DNA from: Candidatus Bathyarchaeota archaeon
GTDB lineage: Archaea > Thermoproteota > Bathyarchaeia > TCS64
Assembly (NCBI GenBank): GCA_026014875.1
Contig: JAOZHO010000037.1
Span: 186,001 to 250,000 of the forward strand
Reading direction: 5' to 3'
DNA: 64,000 nucleotides
In this document: one piece after another, positions 1 through 8,281 of the stretch
Layout: the number at the start of each line of letters is the position of its first letter
How positions within the stretch are numbered: position 1 is the stretch's first letter
Position numbers and translations under genes: made by a program
Notes under the pieces: generated by a model
Databases searched by the model: none
Told to the model about the DNA's origin: nothing
What the model saw: only the letters and a program-made list of their open reading frames with translations

Positions 1-20
1 CCGAATCCAGTACGGGCGCA

Positions 21-1298
21 ATGATCCGGGACATCCTCGTCATAGGAGCCGGGGTGCTGGGCCTCAGCTCGGCCCTCCACATCAAGCGGCTCAACCCCGA
101 GAGATCCGTGGCGGTCATCGACAGGCTCCCCGGTCCGGGACAGGGGAACACCGCTAAGGCCGCGGGTATCTACCTCAACCTCCACACGACCCGGGTCAAC
201 TACCTCCTCGGGGACTCCACCATTGACTGGCTCCACCACCTCCAGGGCGACCTCGGATACCAGATCGGACTCCACCAGTACGGCTACCTCTACCTCCTGG
301 ACGAGGGAAGATACGAGAAGCTGAAGCAGGCCATCCCCCGGGCCAGGGGGCTGGGGGTCGAGGTGAAGACCTACGAGGCCGAGGAGCTGAGGCCCCTCAT
401 CCCGGACCTCACATTGGAGTTCGGGGACGAGGAGGCCGAGCAGATGGGGCTCAAACCCATCGCAGGGGGGGTCCTCGGGGTGAGATGCGGGAACGTCGAC
501 CCCGACGCCCTCGCCCAGAGCCTCGAAGCCGAGTTCACCAAGCTCGGGGGCGAGGTGTTCTACGGGACGGAGGCCAAGGGACTCACCATCAAACCCAAGA
601 GGGAGCTGGGGCTCCCCGGCGAGCCGTACGTCTGGCAGGACCTCACGGTGACGGGGGCTGAGACTAGCCGTGGGCTCATCGAGGCGGAGACCACCGTCGT
701 CGCGGCGGGGGTCTGGGCGGAGAGGCTCCTCGCCCCCCTGGGGTTCGACCCCCTCATGAGGCCCAAGAACCGTGTGATCTTCGTCTTCGACGATCCCCGC
801 CTCAGAAGGCTGAGGCTGACCTCGGGGTTCAGCGAGGTTGGGTCCCTCCCCTTCACCAGTATTCCGGGGATCAGCGTCTACCTCAAGGCGGATCCCTCCG
901 AGGGGACCCTCTGGCTGGGGTGCGCCGACGACCTGGGGAGGAGGTATGGCCTAGAGGACGACCCCCAGCCCGAGCGGGGGCTCTACGAGGACGACATGTA
1001 CCACGCCCTGGTCAGGTATCTCCCCTGCTTCGAGGGGGTCCGCCCCGTGAACTCCTGGGCGGGGCAGAGGGCCGTCAACATGCTGGACAGGAGCCCCGTG
1101 GTGGCTCCGGGGCCAGGGATGATCTACGTCGGTTCCGCCTCGGGGTACGGGATCACCAAGAGCGATGGCCTGGGGAGGGTGGTGGCCGCGGTCTACGGGG
1201 GGGAGGAGGAGGCGGAGCTCTACGGGGGGAGGCGCATCAGGGTCAGCGACATAGGGATCGACGGGCGGAACGTGGGCAAGGAGACCTTCAAGGTCTGA
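21..1298 (+). CDS. FAD-dependent oxidoreductase, DAO family
   Basis: A flavoprotein of the glycine/D-amino-acid oxidase (DadA / L-2-hydroxyglutarate oxidase) fold, 425 aa. The N-terminal dinucleotide-binding motif GAGVLG lies at about residues 9-14 and is followed by the acidic end of beta-2 (VIDR). The C-terminus carries the usual FAD-contacting glycine segment (GSASGYGITKSDG). No signal peptide or membrane segment is visible, so it is cytosolic or peripheral. It should oxidise a C-N or C-OH bond of a small amino or hydroxy acid, but the substrate cannot be read from sequence. The ATG is only 20 bases into the window, so any upstream operon partner is out of view. Family assignment is firm; function is generic. 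Confidence 0.85.
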   Translation: MIRDILVIGAGVLGLSSALHIKRLNPERSVAVIDRLPGPGQGNTAKAAGIYLNLHTTRVNYLLGDSTIDWLHHLQGDLGYQIGLHQYGYLYLLDEGRYEKLKQAIPRARGLGVEVKTYEAEELRPLIPDLTLEFGDEEAEQMGLKPIAGGVLGVRCGNVDPDALAQSLEAEFTKLGGEVFYGTEAKGLTIKPKRELGLPGEPYVWQDLTVTGAETSRGLIEAETTVVAAGVWAERLLAPLGFDPLMRPKNRVIFVFDDPRLRRLRLTSGFSEVGSLPFTSIPGISVYLKADPSEGTLWLGCADDLGRRYGLEDDPQPERGLYEDDMYHALVRYLPCFEGVRPVNSWAGQRAVNMLDRSPVVAPGPGMIYVGSASGYGITKSDGLGRVVAAVYGGEEEAELYGGRRIRVSDIGIDGRNVGKETFKV

Positions 1299-1372
1299 GG
1301 GCTCCTCCATCGCCAGCCGTTCCCCGGGGTTAAGGTTGATAAACCGCCGTTCTGCATGCTCTCAGGTTCGTT

Positions 1373-1777
1373 ATGGAAAAACGGTCTCAGATGATCGTCG
1401 TCTTCGCGGGGATGGTCCTCGCCGTAGCGGCGTACTATGTGCAGATGGGCTCGGGGGGCTCCGGCTACGGGAACGTCGATGTGGCGGAGGCCTGGGACCT
1501 CATCGCGGATAAGGCTGACCTCGTCATCCTCGACGTCAGGACGGTCTCCGAGTACGAGAGCGGCCACCTGGAGGGGTCCATCAACATCCCCGTCGAGGTG
1601 CTGAGAGGGCGCCTCTCGGAGCTCAACCCGGACGACGAGCTGCTGGTCTACTGCAGGACGGGGAACAGGAGCACCACCGCCGTGGGAATCCTCAGGGAGA
1701 ACGATTACGACCATGTCTACCACATGGACGGGGGCATAACCGCTTGGATGAGCGCGGGGTTCCCCACCGTCTCATAG
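1373..1777 (+). CDS. membrane-anchored rhodanese-domain protein
   Basis: 134 aa. One hydrophobic segment at about residues 8-22 anchors or exports the protein. It is followed by a single rhodanese domain (about 35-134) with the active-site loop CRTGNRS, where Cys would carry a persulfide, and the conserved LDVRTVSEYESGHLEGSINIP segment. Known single-domain rhodaneses transfer sulfane sulfur or act as sulfur carriers. With an N-terminal anchor this one probably faces outside or the membrane surface. A TATA-like stretch (GTTGATAAACC) lies about 35 bases upstream. It follows the FAD oxidoreductase by 74 bases and is probably transcribed separately. Confidence 0.85.
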   Translation: MEKRSQMIVVFAGMVLAVAAYYVQMGSGGSGYGNVDVAEAWDLIADKADLVILDVRTVSEYESGHLEGSINIPVEVLRGRLSELNPDDELLVYCRTGNRSTTAVGILRENDYDHVYHMDGGITAWMSAGFPTVS

Positions 1778-1822
1778 ATCAGACTCTTTTCAAGCTGTTA
1801 TTCTCAAAAAAGATGGGTGGCG

Positions 1823-2389
1823 CTACCTCTGTCTAGTCACGACGCCCGGGGCGCCCTGGGCGAGGCGCTTCCCGGCGTGCTCGAGCATGGGGAGCTTGTG
1901 GTCCCTCGAGAACTTGGTGATTGTGACGAGGTCCACGAGCTCTAGGCCCACCCGCTTCAAATAGTCCTCGAGGTTGTGGAGGGCCCGCGCAGCCCCGTTC
2001 CCGCTCCCCCCGGCGGCTGTGACCCCTATGGTCTTGGTCCCGACGAACGTGTCCCGGCCGCTGAAGGTCTCGACCCTCCGTATGCGGTCCAGGAACCTCT
2101 TCGCGGACTCGCTGAGGTCGTGCCAGTAGACGGGGGTGACGAAGACGAACGCGTCGGCCTCCCTGATCTTCTCCCTGATGGTTTCCAGGTCGTCCTCCTG
2201 GATGCAGGTTCCTTCCCGGCACTGGCCCCAGCCCCGCTCGCAGGCCTTGCAGGGCTTGATGTCCATGTGGTTGAGGTGGATTAGCTCCACGTCGCCCCCC
2301 TCGGAGGCGAAGCCGTCGAGGACCGCCTGGGCGGTTGCCGCGGTGAGCCCGTCGGTGTTGGGGCTCGTCTGGATTGCTAGGCACTTCAT
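1823..2389 (-). CDS. flavodoxin-fold NAD(P)H-dependent FMN reductase
   Basis: 188 aa, similar in layout to iron-sulfur flavoproteins and NADPH-dependent FMN reductases. The N-terminus IQTSPNTDGLTAA is the FMN phosphate-binding loop. The segment CKACERGWGQCREGTC at about residues 47-62 gives four cysteines (CX2CX6CX4C) that could bind a cluster, though the spacing is looser than the classical Isf motif. TPVYWHDLSESAKRFLDR is the conserved second FMN loop. It is probably a cytosolic electron-transfer or quinone/flavin reductase. It is convergent with the rhodanese gene and divergent from the MFS gene. Whether a cluster is really bound is open. Confidence 0.8.
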   Translation of the reverse strand: MKCLAIQTSPNTDGLTAATAQAVLDGFASEGGDVELIHLNHMDIKPCKACERGWGQCREGTCIQEDDLETIREKIREADAFVFVTPVYWHDLSESAKRFLDRIRRVETFSGRDTFVGTKTIGVTAAGGSGNGAARALHNLEDYLKRVGLELVDLVTITKFSRDHKLPMLEHAGKRLAQGAPGVVTRQR

Positions 2390-2473
2390 GGTTCTACTCT
2401 CGGGGTAATCTATGAGATAAAGCTTATCAGGTCACCGGCGGATCCGGGTTATCCATTCGGAGGGCTCGGTGAA

Positions 2474-3649
2474 TTGGCGGGTGAGGGTTCGTTGAGGAGG
2501 AACGTCGGGGTCCTCGCGGGGGGCTTCCTCGCCTTCTTCTCCCTGAACATCCTGAACACCTCCTACTCCATCGTGATGGCCCTCATCAAGGCCGACCTCG
2601 ACCTCACATACACCATGAGCGGCGCCCTCACCTCAGTCTACTTCGTGGGCTACGCCATCGGGCAGGTCCCCTGGGGCGCCCTGGCCGACCGGATCGGGAG
2701 CAGGAGAGTGATGGTCGCCAGCATCCTGGGCATCGCAGTCAGCACCATCCTCTTCGGCTTCGCCCAGGGATTCTGGCAGGCAGCCCTCGCCCGGCTCGTA
2801 TCGGGGCTCCTCGGGGCGGGGGTCTTCGTCCCCGGTGTGAGGCTCGTCTCCGGGTGGTTCCCCCCGGAGGAGAGGGGCACCGCCCTCGGGATCTTCAGCA
2901 TCGGGGCGAGCGTGGGGCTCATCTCCTCCTCCACCCTCTCGCCCTACATCGCGAACATCATCGGCTGGAGGGCCACCATCATGGGGATCGGGTTGCTGGG
3001 GCTCACGTTGACGGCGGTGATGTGGGTGACCCTGAAGGACAACGAGGCGGAGGAGAGGACCGGGGGGGACGGGGACCTGAGGGACGTCCTCGCCGACAGG
3101 AGCTTCTGGGCCCTCGGGGCAATACAGATGGCACGGCTGGGGGCGAACTATGTCTTCATCGCCTGGCTCCCCCTGCTCCTCCAGGAGGAGTTCGGGATGA
3201 CCATCGTCGCCGCCGGGGCCGCCTTCTCCCTCTTCAACATCGCGGGGATGGTCTCCAACCCCCTCGGGGGCATCATATCCGACCGGCTGGGGGAGAAGAT
3301 CGTGCTCCTCGTCTCCTTCGCGGTCCTCTCGGTGGCCTCCTTCGCTTTCACCCTGGTGAAGGGGGGGCTCCCCATGTATCTGGTGATCCTGGTCATGGGA
3401 TGGTTCATCAACTTCGTGAGGAGCCCCAGCTTCGCGTTGATCCCGCGGCTCTACGGCGTCGAGAGGGCGGGGAGGGTCTCGGGGCTTCAGAACACCTTCG
3501 CGAGCATCGGGGCCCTTGTGCTCCCCTTCCTCATCGGCTACATCAGGGACACCACCGACTCTTACTGGGCGGGCTGGATCGCCCTCGCGCTGATCCTGGG
3601 AGCCGTGGCGGTCTCAGCCCTCTTCCTGAGGACTGCCCCAGAAGACTGA
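2474..3649 (+). CDS. MFS transporter
   Basis: 391 aa, 12 predicted membrane helices, major facilitator superfamily. The loop 2-3 motif appears as GALADRIGSRRVM and its half-repeat as GGIISDRLGEK, the classic MFS signature after helix 2 and helix 8. The start is TTG, preceded by GGAGGGCTCGGTGAA, which contains Shine-Dalgarno matches. Sequence style is that of anion/organic-acid or nitrate/oxalate-like carriers, but the substrate cannot be assigned. It is followed 56 bases later by the GNAT gene on the same strand. A second, distinct MFS gene is at 24.2 kb. Confidence 0.85.
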   Translation: MAGEGSLRRNVGVLAGGFLAFFSLNILNTSYSIVMALIKADLDLTYTMSGALTSVYFVGYAIGQVPWGALADRIGSRRVMVASILGIAVSTILFGFAQGFWQAALARLVSGLLGAGVFVPGVRLVSGWFPPEERGTALGIFSIGASVGLISSSTLSPYIANIIGWRATIMGIGLLGLTLTAVMWVTLKDNEAEERTGGDGDLRDVLADRSFWALGAIQMARLGANYVFIAWLPLLLQEEFGMTIVAAGAAFSLFNIAGMVSNPLGGIISDRLGEKIVLLVSFAVLSVASFAFTLVKGGLPMYLVILVMGWFINFVRSPSFALIPRLYGVERAGRVSGLQNTFASIGALVLPFLIGYIRDTTDSYWAGWIALALILGAVAVSALFLRTAPED

Positions 3650-3705
3650 CTGAAAACCCTAAATTCACGGCATCCCAGATCACCTGAACCGGGAGGAGCC
3701 TGTCC

Positions 3706-4557
3706 TTGTCGAGCGTAGACATCCGGGAGATGACCGCGGGAGACCTCGACTTCTGCCTCGAGATGTTCGGGATCACGGGTTGGGGGAACACCGCCGACGA
3801 CGTCCGAAGGATGATCTCCTACGAGCCGGGGGGCTGCTTCGCCGCCAGCCTGGGGGGCGAGGACGTGGGCATGGTGGGGAGCATCAGGTATGGGGAGGTG
3901 GGCTACCTGGGGAACCTCATCGTGCTCCCCGAACACCGGGGACGGGGGATCGGGGCCACACTGATGAAGGCGACCATGGGGCACCTCCTCGACTCCGGGG
4001 TAAAATCGATCCGCCTCGACGCCGTGCCGAAGGCGATATCCCTCTACGAGCGCCTCGGGTTCAGGGAGGAGAGCCTCTCCCTCAGGTTCACGGGGCGCGC
4101 ATCCGAGAAAGGGTCCACGGGATGCGAGCGGATGAGGGATTCCGATCTCCCGGCGGTCCTGAACCTAGATCAAGAATTCTTCGGGGCCCCGAGGGGCAGG
4201 GTCTTGAGGAGAGTCTACGAAGACTTTCCAGGGCTCTGTTTCGTGGCCCGGCAGGGCTCGAGGCTTGTGGGGTTCATCATGGCCAAGGAAGGGGAGGGTC
4301 GAAGCAGAATTGGGCCTTGGATCTGCGAGCCCGACGAGGGGGGGATCGCCGAGAATCTGCTGCATCGGCTAATGGACGAGGTGGCGGGTAGCATGCTGTG
4401 GGCTGGAGTTCCTGAGGGGAACCGGGGCTCCGTCGAGATACTGGAGCGGAACGGCTTCATCAGTGGCGCCTCCAGCCACCGGATGTGCCACGGCGAGGGC
4501 GGCGAGACTGGGATAATAGAGGGAATATTTGGCGTCGGCGGTCCCGACAAAGGCTAG
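3706..4557 (+). CDS. tandem-domain GNAT acetyltransferase
   Basis: 283 aa with two GNAT folds. The first (about 1-130) has the acetyl-CoA pyrophosphate loop LPEHRGRGIGATLM and the following SIRLDAVPKAISLYERLGF. The second (about 140-270) is degenerate at the CoA loop but keeps the C-terminal VEILERNGF. The TTG start is supported by GGGAGGA eight bases upstream. The first domain probably catalyses and the second may be structural or bind the acceptor. The acceptor is unknown. It is co-oriented with the MFS gene and could be co-transcribed. Confidence 0.8.
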   Translation: MSSVDIREMTAGDLDFCLEMFGITGWGNTADDVRRMISYEPGGCFAASLGGEDVGMVGSIRYGEVGYLGNLIVLPEHRGRGIGATLMKATMGHLLDSGVKSIRLDAVPKAISLYERLGFREESLSLRFTGRASEKGSTGCERMRDSDLPAVLNLDQEFFGAPRGRVLRRVYEDFPGLCFVARQGSRLVGFIMAKEGEGRSRIGPWICEPDEGGIAENLLHRLMDEVAGSMLWAGVPEGNRGSVEILERNGFISGASSHRMCHGEGGETGIIEGIFGVGGPDKG

Positions 4558-4570
4558 TTAGCCCTAGCGG

Positions 4571-4996
4571 TTAGGCTTTAGTGATCTCGATGGTGTCTCC
4601 GACCTCGATGGGGCCTGCGTCGAGGGTCTCAGACTTCACGAGGACGTTCATGTGGTTGGGCATGTGGGTCATGTCGTAGCCCGCCACCCGGCCCAGCGGC
4701 CTGCCCCCTATCGAGACCTTGTCCCCGACGACGGCGAGGCCCCCCTCCGTGACCTCGAAGAACGCTATCGCAGAGACCCGGTCCGCTCCTCCCCCGGGGC
4801 TGACATCCTCCTCGTCTGTGATCATGAGCTCGTGGATCTCGTTCCTCCGGAGGCCCCTGCTCCGGGACGGGATGAGCTCCAGGTTCCGGTCCTCGAATAT
4901 GATATGGAGGAGAGCGACGATCTCCCCGGTGACGGGGCGGCGGTCCCCGTATACTGAGGGGGTGATGAGGTTGGGGTCGTATGGGGGCTCTGCCAC
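4571..4996 (-). CDS. small beta-rich protein of unknown function
   Basis: 141 aa, not recognised with confidence. Predicted beta strands dominate. The C-terminal half has a barrel-like rhythm (VGDKVSIGGRPLGRV ... VLVKSE ... VGDTIEIT) reminiscent of MOSC or other small beta-barrels. It lacks the catalytic cysteine of MOSC proteins. There is no signal peptide or membrane segment. The 3' end is convergent with the GNAT gene. The 5' end lies just downstream (8 bases) of the asparaginase-family gene on the same strand, so the two are likely one transcript. Confidence 0.7.
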   Translation of the reverse strand: MAEPPYDPNLITPSVYGDRRPVTGEIVALLHIIFEDRNLELIPSRSRGLRRNEIHELMITDEEDVSPGGGADRVSAIAFFEVTEGGLAVVGDKVSIGGRPLGRVAGYDMTHMPNHMNVLVKSETLDAGPIEVGDTIEITKA

Positions 4997-5003
4997 GGCT
5001 TCA

Positions 5004-5945
5004 TTACTCCTTGACCCAGACGCCCTGTCGTTCCTCGGGCTCCTGGGAGTCGATGTCCATGTAGTAGTGGATGGACTCCCGGGATGTGGAGGCGGACATG
5101 GTGTTCCCGTCCTTGTCGAGGGAGAGGCAGTTCATCCCCCCGGTCTCGTTAAGGGAGATGATATCCTTCATCGCCTGGATGCACGCCTCCTCGACGCTCC
5201 TCCCGTTCTCCATGTAGCTTATTATGGTGCGGGCCGTGGAGCGCCTGATCGCCAATTCTCCCCTCCCGGTGCAGGCTGCTGCGCCAATCTTGTTATCGCA
5301 GTAGTTCCCGGCCCCGATGATGGGGGAGTCCCCTACCCGGCCCGGCATCTTGTAGGCGGTGCCGCTGGTGGAGACCCCGCTGCAGATGTTCCCCTCGGCG
5401 TCCATCGCCATGATGTTCACCGTGCCGTGCTGAGCGTCGGTGAGCTTCTCGTACCAGTCATGGAGCTTGAACCGGGTGTACCGTTGGGCCCAGTTGGTCC
5501 TCTGCTTGGTCTCCTCATCCAGCTCATCGAAGGTATCGTTCACGAACGCCTCGTAAGCGGCCCTGCTCCTCTCCGTGAAGAGATCAGACTTCTCGAACCC
5601 CTCCACCTCAGCGAACATCGCCGCCCCGGGACCCACCAGGAGGACGTGGGGGGAGACCTCCATGACCCTGCGGGCGACCGAGATGGCATGCAGGAAGCCC
5701 TCCAAGGCCGCGACGGCCCCGGAGCGCATCTTCTCCCCGTCCATGATCGAGGCGTCCATCTGGGGCACCCCCAGCATGTTGGGTAGGCCCCCCAGGCCGA
5801 CGCTGGTGTCCTCGGGGTTCTCCTCCACCGCGTTGGTCGCGGCCTCCACGGCGGATATGGCCGAGCCCCCGTTCCGGAGGATCTCAACCCCCCGGTGGAG
5901 CATGTTCTTCGAGTTGCGGGTGCCGATAATGAAAGGCTTCACCAT
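5004..5945 (-). CDS. N4-(beta-N-acetylglucosaminyl)-L-asparaginase / isoaspartyl peptidase family Ntn hydrolase
   Basis: A precursor of the aspartylglucosaminidase family. The HGT tripeptide, at about residue 183 in the longer reading, supplies the nucleophilic Thr released by self-cleavage. PGRVGDSPIIGAGNYCDN and AACTGRGE are the substrate-pocket segments of the beta chain. It would hydrolyse an asparagine side-chain amide or isoaspartyl bond. The ORF track starts at GTG 5969. A TATA-like TTTTTATAG (about 5976-5985) would place transcription start near 5954, downstream of that GTG, and GGATGATC precedes ATG 5945, so ATG 5945 (MVKPFIIG) is preferred. Confidence 0.85.
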   Translation of the reverse strand: MVKPFIIGTRNSKNMLHRGVEILRNGGSAISAVEAATNAVEENPEDTSVGLGGLPNMLGVPQMDASIMDGEKMRSGAVAALEGFLHAISVARRVMEVSPHVLLVGPGAAMFAEVEGFEKSDLFTERSRAAYEAFVNDTFDELDEETKQRTNWAQRYTRFKLHDWYEKLTDAQHGTVNIMAMDAEGNICSGVSTSGTAYKMPGRVGDSPIIGAGNYCDNKIGAAACTGRGELAIRRSTARTIISYMENGRSVEEACIQAMKDIISLNETGGMNCLSLDKDGNTMSASTSRESIHYYMDIDSQEPEERQGVWVKE

Positions 5946-6044
5946 CTGATCATCCAACTTCGGTACCACGAGGTCCTATAAAAACAGGGGCCCGTGGCAA
6001 GTCTTATTATGGCTGCGGCGTGAAATGCTCCGCGTTGGATAGCC

Positions 6045-6614
6045 ATGTCGAATGAGGCCAAGACCGTCTACTTCAAGGGGAAAGGGAAGGAGTTCACCGA
6101 GGAGACGCTCCGCCTGGCGAAGGAGAGGGCGGACCAGCTCGGAATCAGGGACATCATCATCGCGAGCTACACGGGCTACACCGCCCTCAAGGCACTAGAC
6201 TACTTCCAGGGCTACAACCTGGTCGTTGTCGCCGGGGTCTTCGGGTTCAGGGAGCCCAACCAGGACAGGCTCCCCCCCGAGGTCAAGGCGGAGATCGAGG
6301 TGGGAGGGGGAAAGATCGTCCGGGCGGCCCACGCCTTCGGGACCCTGGGGAGGGCGGTGAACCGCCGCTTTGGGGTGATCCAGATAGACGAGATCATCGC
6401 CCACGTCCTCAGGGTATTCAGCCAGGGGGTGAAGGTGGGCTGCGAGTGCGCATGCATGGCCGTGGACGCGGGGCACGTCAGCGCCGGCGATGAGGCGATC
6501 TCCATCGGGGGCACCAGCACGGGCGCGGACACAGCCATCGTGCTGAAGCCCAGCAACACCCACACGTTCTTCGACACACGGGTGCTGGAGATAATCTGCA
6601 AGCCCCGGGAGTGA
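6045..6614 (+). CDS. pyruvate-kinase C-terminal-domain-like protein
   Basis: 189 aa, a stand-alone version of the alpha/beta C-terminal domain of pyruvate kinase, with no barrel or catalytic residues of the kinase. Recognisable pieces are the N-terminal TVYFKGKGKEFTEETLRLAKERA, SYTGYTALKAL, and the C-terminal SIGGTSTGADTAIVLKPSN. In pyruvate kinase this domain binds allosteric effectors. Free-standing archaeal copies have no established role, so a sensory or ligand-binding role is inference only. It stands alone, divergent from the asparaginase gene and convergent with the pilin-like gene. Confidence 0.75.
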   Translation: MSNEAKTVYFKGKGKEFTEETLRLAKERADQLGIRDIIIASYTGYTALKALDYFQGYNLVVVAGVFGFREPNQDRLPPEVKAEIEVGGGKIVRAAHAFGTLGRAVNRRFGVIQIDEIIAHVLRVFSQGVKVGCECACMAVDAGHVSAGDEAISIGGTSTGADTAIVLKPSNTHTFFDTRVLEIICKPRE

Positions 6615-6625
6615 GAAAGCAGCGG

Positions 6626-7177
6626 CTAGGTCGCCGACTCCACGTTGCACTCGGTGATGTACTGGGAGAGCCCCGTGAACACCGAGAAGCTCACCGTGGT
6701 CCCGATATCGTTCACGTCGACGTTGCCGGGCCCCTTGACGTAGATCAGAAGCTCCCCGCCAGACATCAGCGGAATATCCGACGAGGCCTGAGTATAATTC
6801 TTCCCGTCAATGGTGACGCCCGCCCCGATCAGGTTGCTGTAGCTCGTAACGTTAAAGTCCCCGCCGATGGTGGTGCCCGAGGGCACCCTGTAATAATAGA
6901 CGTTGGACCACCCCGACTCGACCCCCCGGACCTCCATCTTGTCGATGAGGATGTCCCGTCCCCCGAGGTTCTCAACCCTGAAGGCCCCCACGGCCCCCGT
7001 GCTGTTGACCCAGACATGCTGCTTGCTGAGGCGGATCTCCTCGGTCTGGACCCGGGTGGAGATGAGGTTGACCGAGTAGTAGACCACGACCCCGGAGAGA
7101 AGAATGGAGACAACGAGAAGTATCAGTGTGGTGACCACCTGGGCTAACGCCCTCCTCCTCGCCGCCTCCGCGCTCAC
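6626..7177 (-). CDS. archaeal type IV pilin-like protein
   Basis: 183 aa. The N-terminus has a short basic leader (RRRALAQ) directly followed by a hydrophobic helix (VVTTLILLVVSILLSGVVVYY), the class III signal peptide layout processed by an archaeal prepilin peptidase. The rest is a beta-rich ectodomain with several N-glycosylation sequons (NST, NVT, NYT). It probably assembles in or anchors a surface filament. No assembly ATPase or membrane platform gene is nearby, so it is an orphan pilin or a pseudopilin-like surface protein. The GTG start gives the correct leader length. Confidence 0.75.
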   Translation of the reverse strand: MSAEAARRRALAQVVTTLILLVVSILLSGVVVYYSVNLISTRVQTEEIRLSKQHVWVNSTGAVGAFRVENLGGRDILIDKMEVRGVESGWSNVYYYRVPSGTTIGGDFNVTSYSNLIGAGVTIDGKNYTQASSDIPLMSGGELLIYVKGPGNVDVNDIGTTVSFSVFTGLSQYITECNVESAT

Positions 7178-7306
7178 ACGAACCCCGATCGGTGATCCAG
7201 ATTAACGACCTATATCGCTGTGTATGTAGCCCTGATCTACATCAATGACACTGATTACCGATCAGTGAACGCGGACACGCCCCTCATCCCGACGTGCGAA
7301 CGAGGC

Positions 7307-8200
7307 TCAGAAAGCCTCCCGTTGCATGAACTCCTCGACGACCTGACGGTCCTCCCCAGGAGGCAGAGGCCTGAGGGGCCGTCTCGGGACGCCCGCCGGG
7401 TGGCCCAGGGATGCGAGGGCGGCTTTCACGGCTGCGATCTGGCTGTGCTCCCGCACCAGGACCTTGTTGACGTAGGAGACCTGGAGCTGGAGCCTCCCCG
7501 CCTCCTCCAGGTCCCCCCGGAGGGCAGCCTCGTAGAGCGCGACGCAGGTCTCCGGGATTGCGTTGGCCACCGCGAGGATGGCGCCTTTGCCGCCCATGGT
7601 GAGGGTTGGGAGCGTCATGTCGGCGGCCCCGGAGAGGACGCTGATCTTGGAGCCGAATAGCCGTATGTTCTCCGCCTGGTTCCCGGGGTTCCCGCTGCTG
7701 TCCTTGATCCCCACCAGGTTGCTGCACTCGTCGGCGATCCTGTTCACCACCCGGGGCGGGACCCCGTATCCTGTGAACTTGGGGACGTTGTAGAATATCA
7801 CGGGGAGGTCCACGGAGCCCAAGAGGGAGGTGAAATGCCTGTAGACCTCCATATCCGTGGGCCTGTAGAAGAAAGGGGGAGCCACCAGGGCGGCCTCTGC
7901 CCCCGCCTCCTTGGCGTCCCGGGTGAGCTCGATGGTCTCCCGGGTCCCTATGGCCCCGGTGCCTGCGACGAGCCTCCCCTTCCCGCCCATCCTGTCCTTC
8001 ACATAGCTGATGAGTTCGACCCTCTCCTCCCGGGACAGCAGGGGCGCCTCCCCGGTGCTCGCGTTCACCACGATCCCGGAGACCCCCGCTCCGAGCCAAA
8101 AGTCCACGAGGTCGCCTAGCTTTTCGTAGTCGATGTGTCCCTGCCCGGTGAAGGGGGTGACGTTGGGTACGAAGATTCCATTCAGCTTCACGGATACCAC
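7307..8200 (-). CDS. dihydrodipicolinate synthase / N-acetylneuraminate lyase family aldolase
   Basis: About 297 aa, a class I aldolase TIM barrel. The Schiff-base lysine is in GIKDSSGN, the catalytic tyrosine is in FYNVP, and the GxxGE motif appears as ASTGEAPLL. The family covers DapA, sialate lyase and 2-keto-3-deoxy-sugar-acid aldolases. The substrate is undetermined because no lysine-pathway genes adjoin. The ORF track extends far upstream to 9430, but that extension is antisense to the acyl-CoA ligase and is low-complexity, so it is rejected. A TATA-like TTTTATC near 8225 would put transcription start near GTG 8200; GTG 8191 is the alternative. Confidence 0.85.
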   Translation of the reverse strand: MVSVKLNGIFVPNVTPFTGQGHIDYEKLGDLVDFWLGAGVSGIVVNASTGEAPLLSREERVELISYVKDRMGGKGRLVAGTGAIGTRETIELTRDAKEAGAEAALVAPPFFYRPTDMEVYRHFTSLLGSVDLPVIFYNVPKFTGYGVPPRVVNRIADECSNLVGIKDSSGNPGNQAENIRLFGSKISVLSGAADMTLPTLTMGGKGAILAVANAIPETCVALYEAALRGDLEEAGRLQLQVSYVNKVLVREHSQIAAVKAALASLGHPAGVPRRPLRPLPPGEDRQVVEEFMQREAF

Positions 8201-8281
8201 GCCAACTATTGAGGCCGCAGGAGATAAAACACTGGTGGGCGCCACGTTTTTAACGGGTTCACCCTCGTAGACTGTGAAGCC

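Noticed and set aside
4719-5786. 355-aa plus-strand ORF
   Set aside because: Antisense to the Ntn hydrolase and the small beta protein, Gly/Val/Pro-rich shadow.
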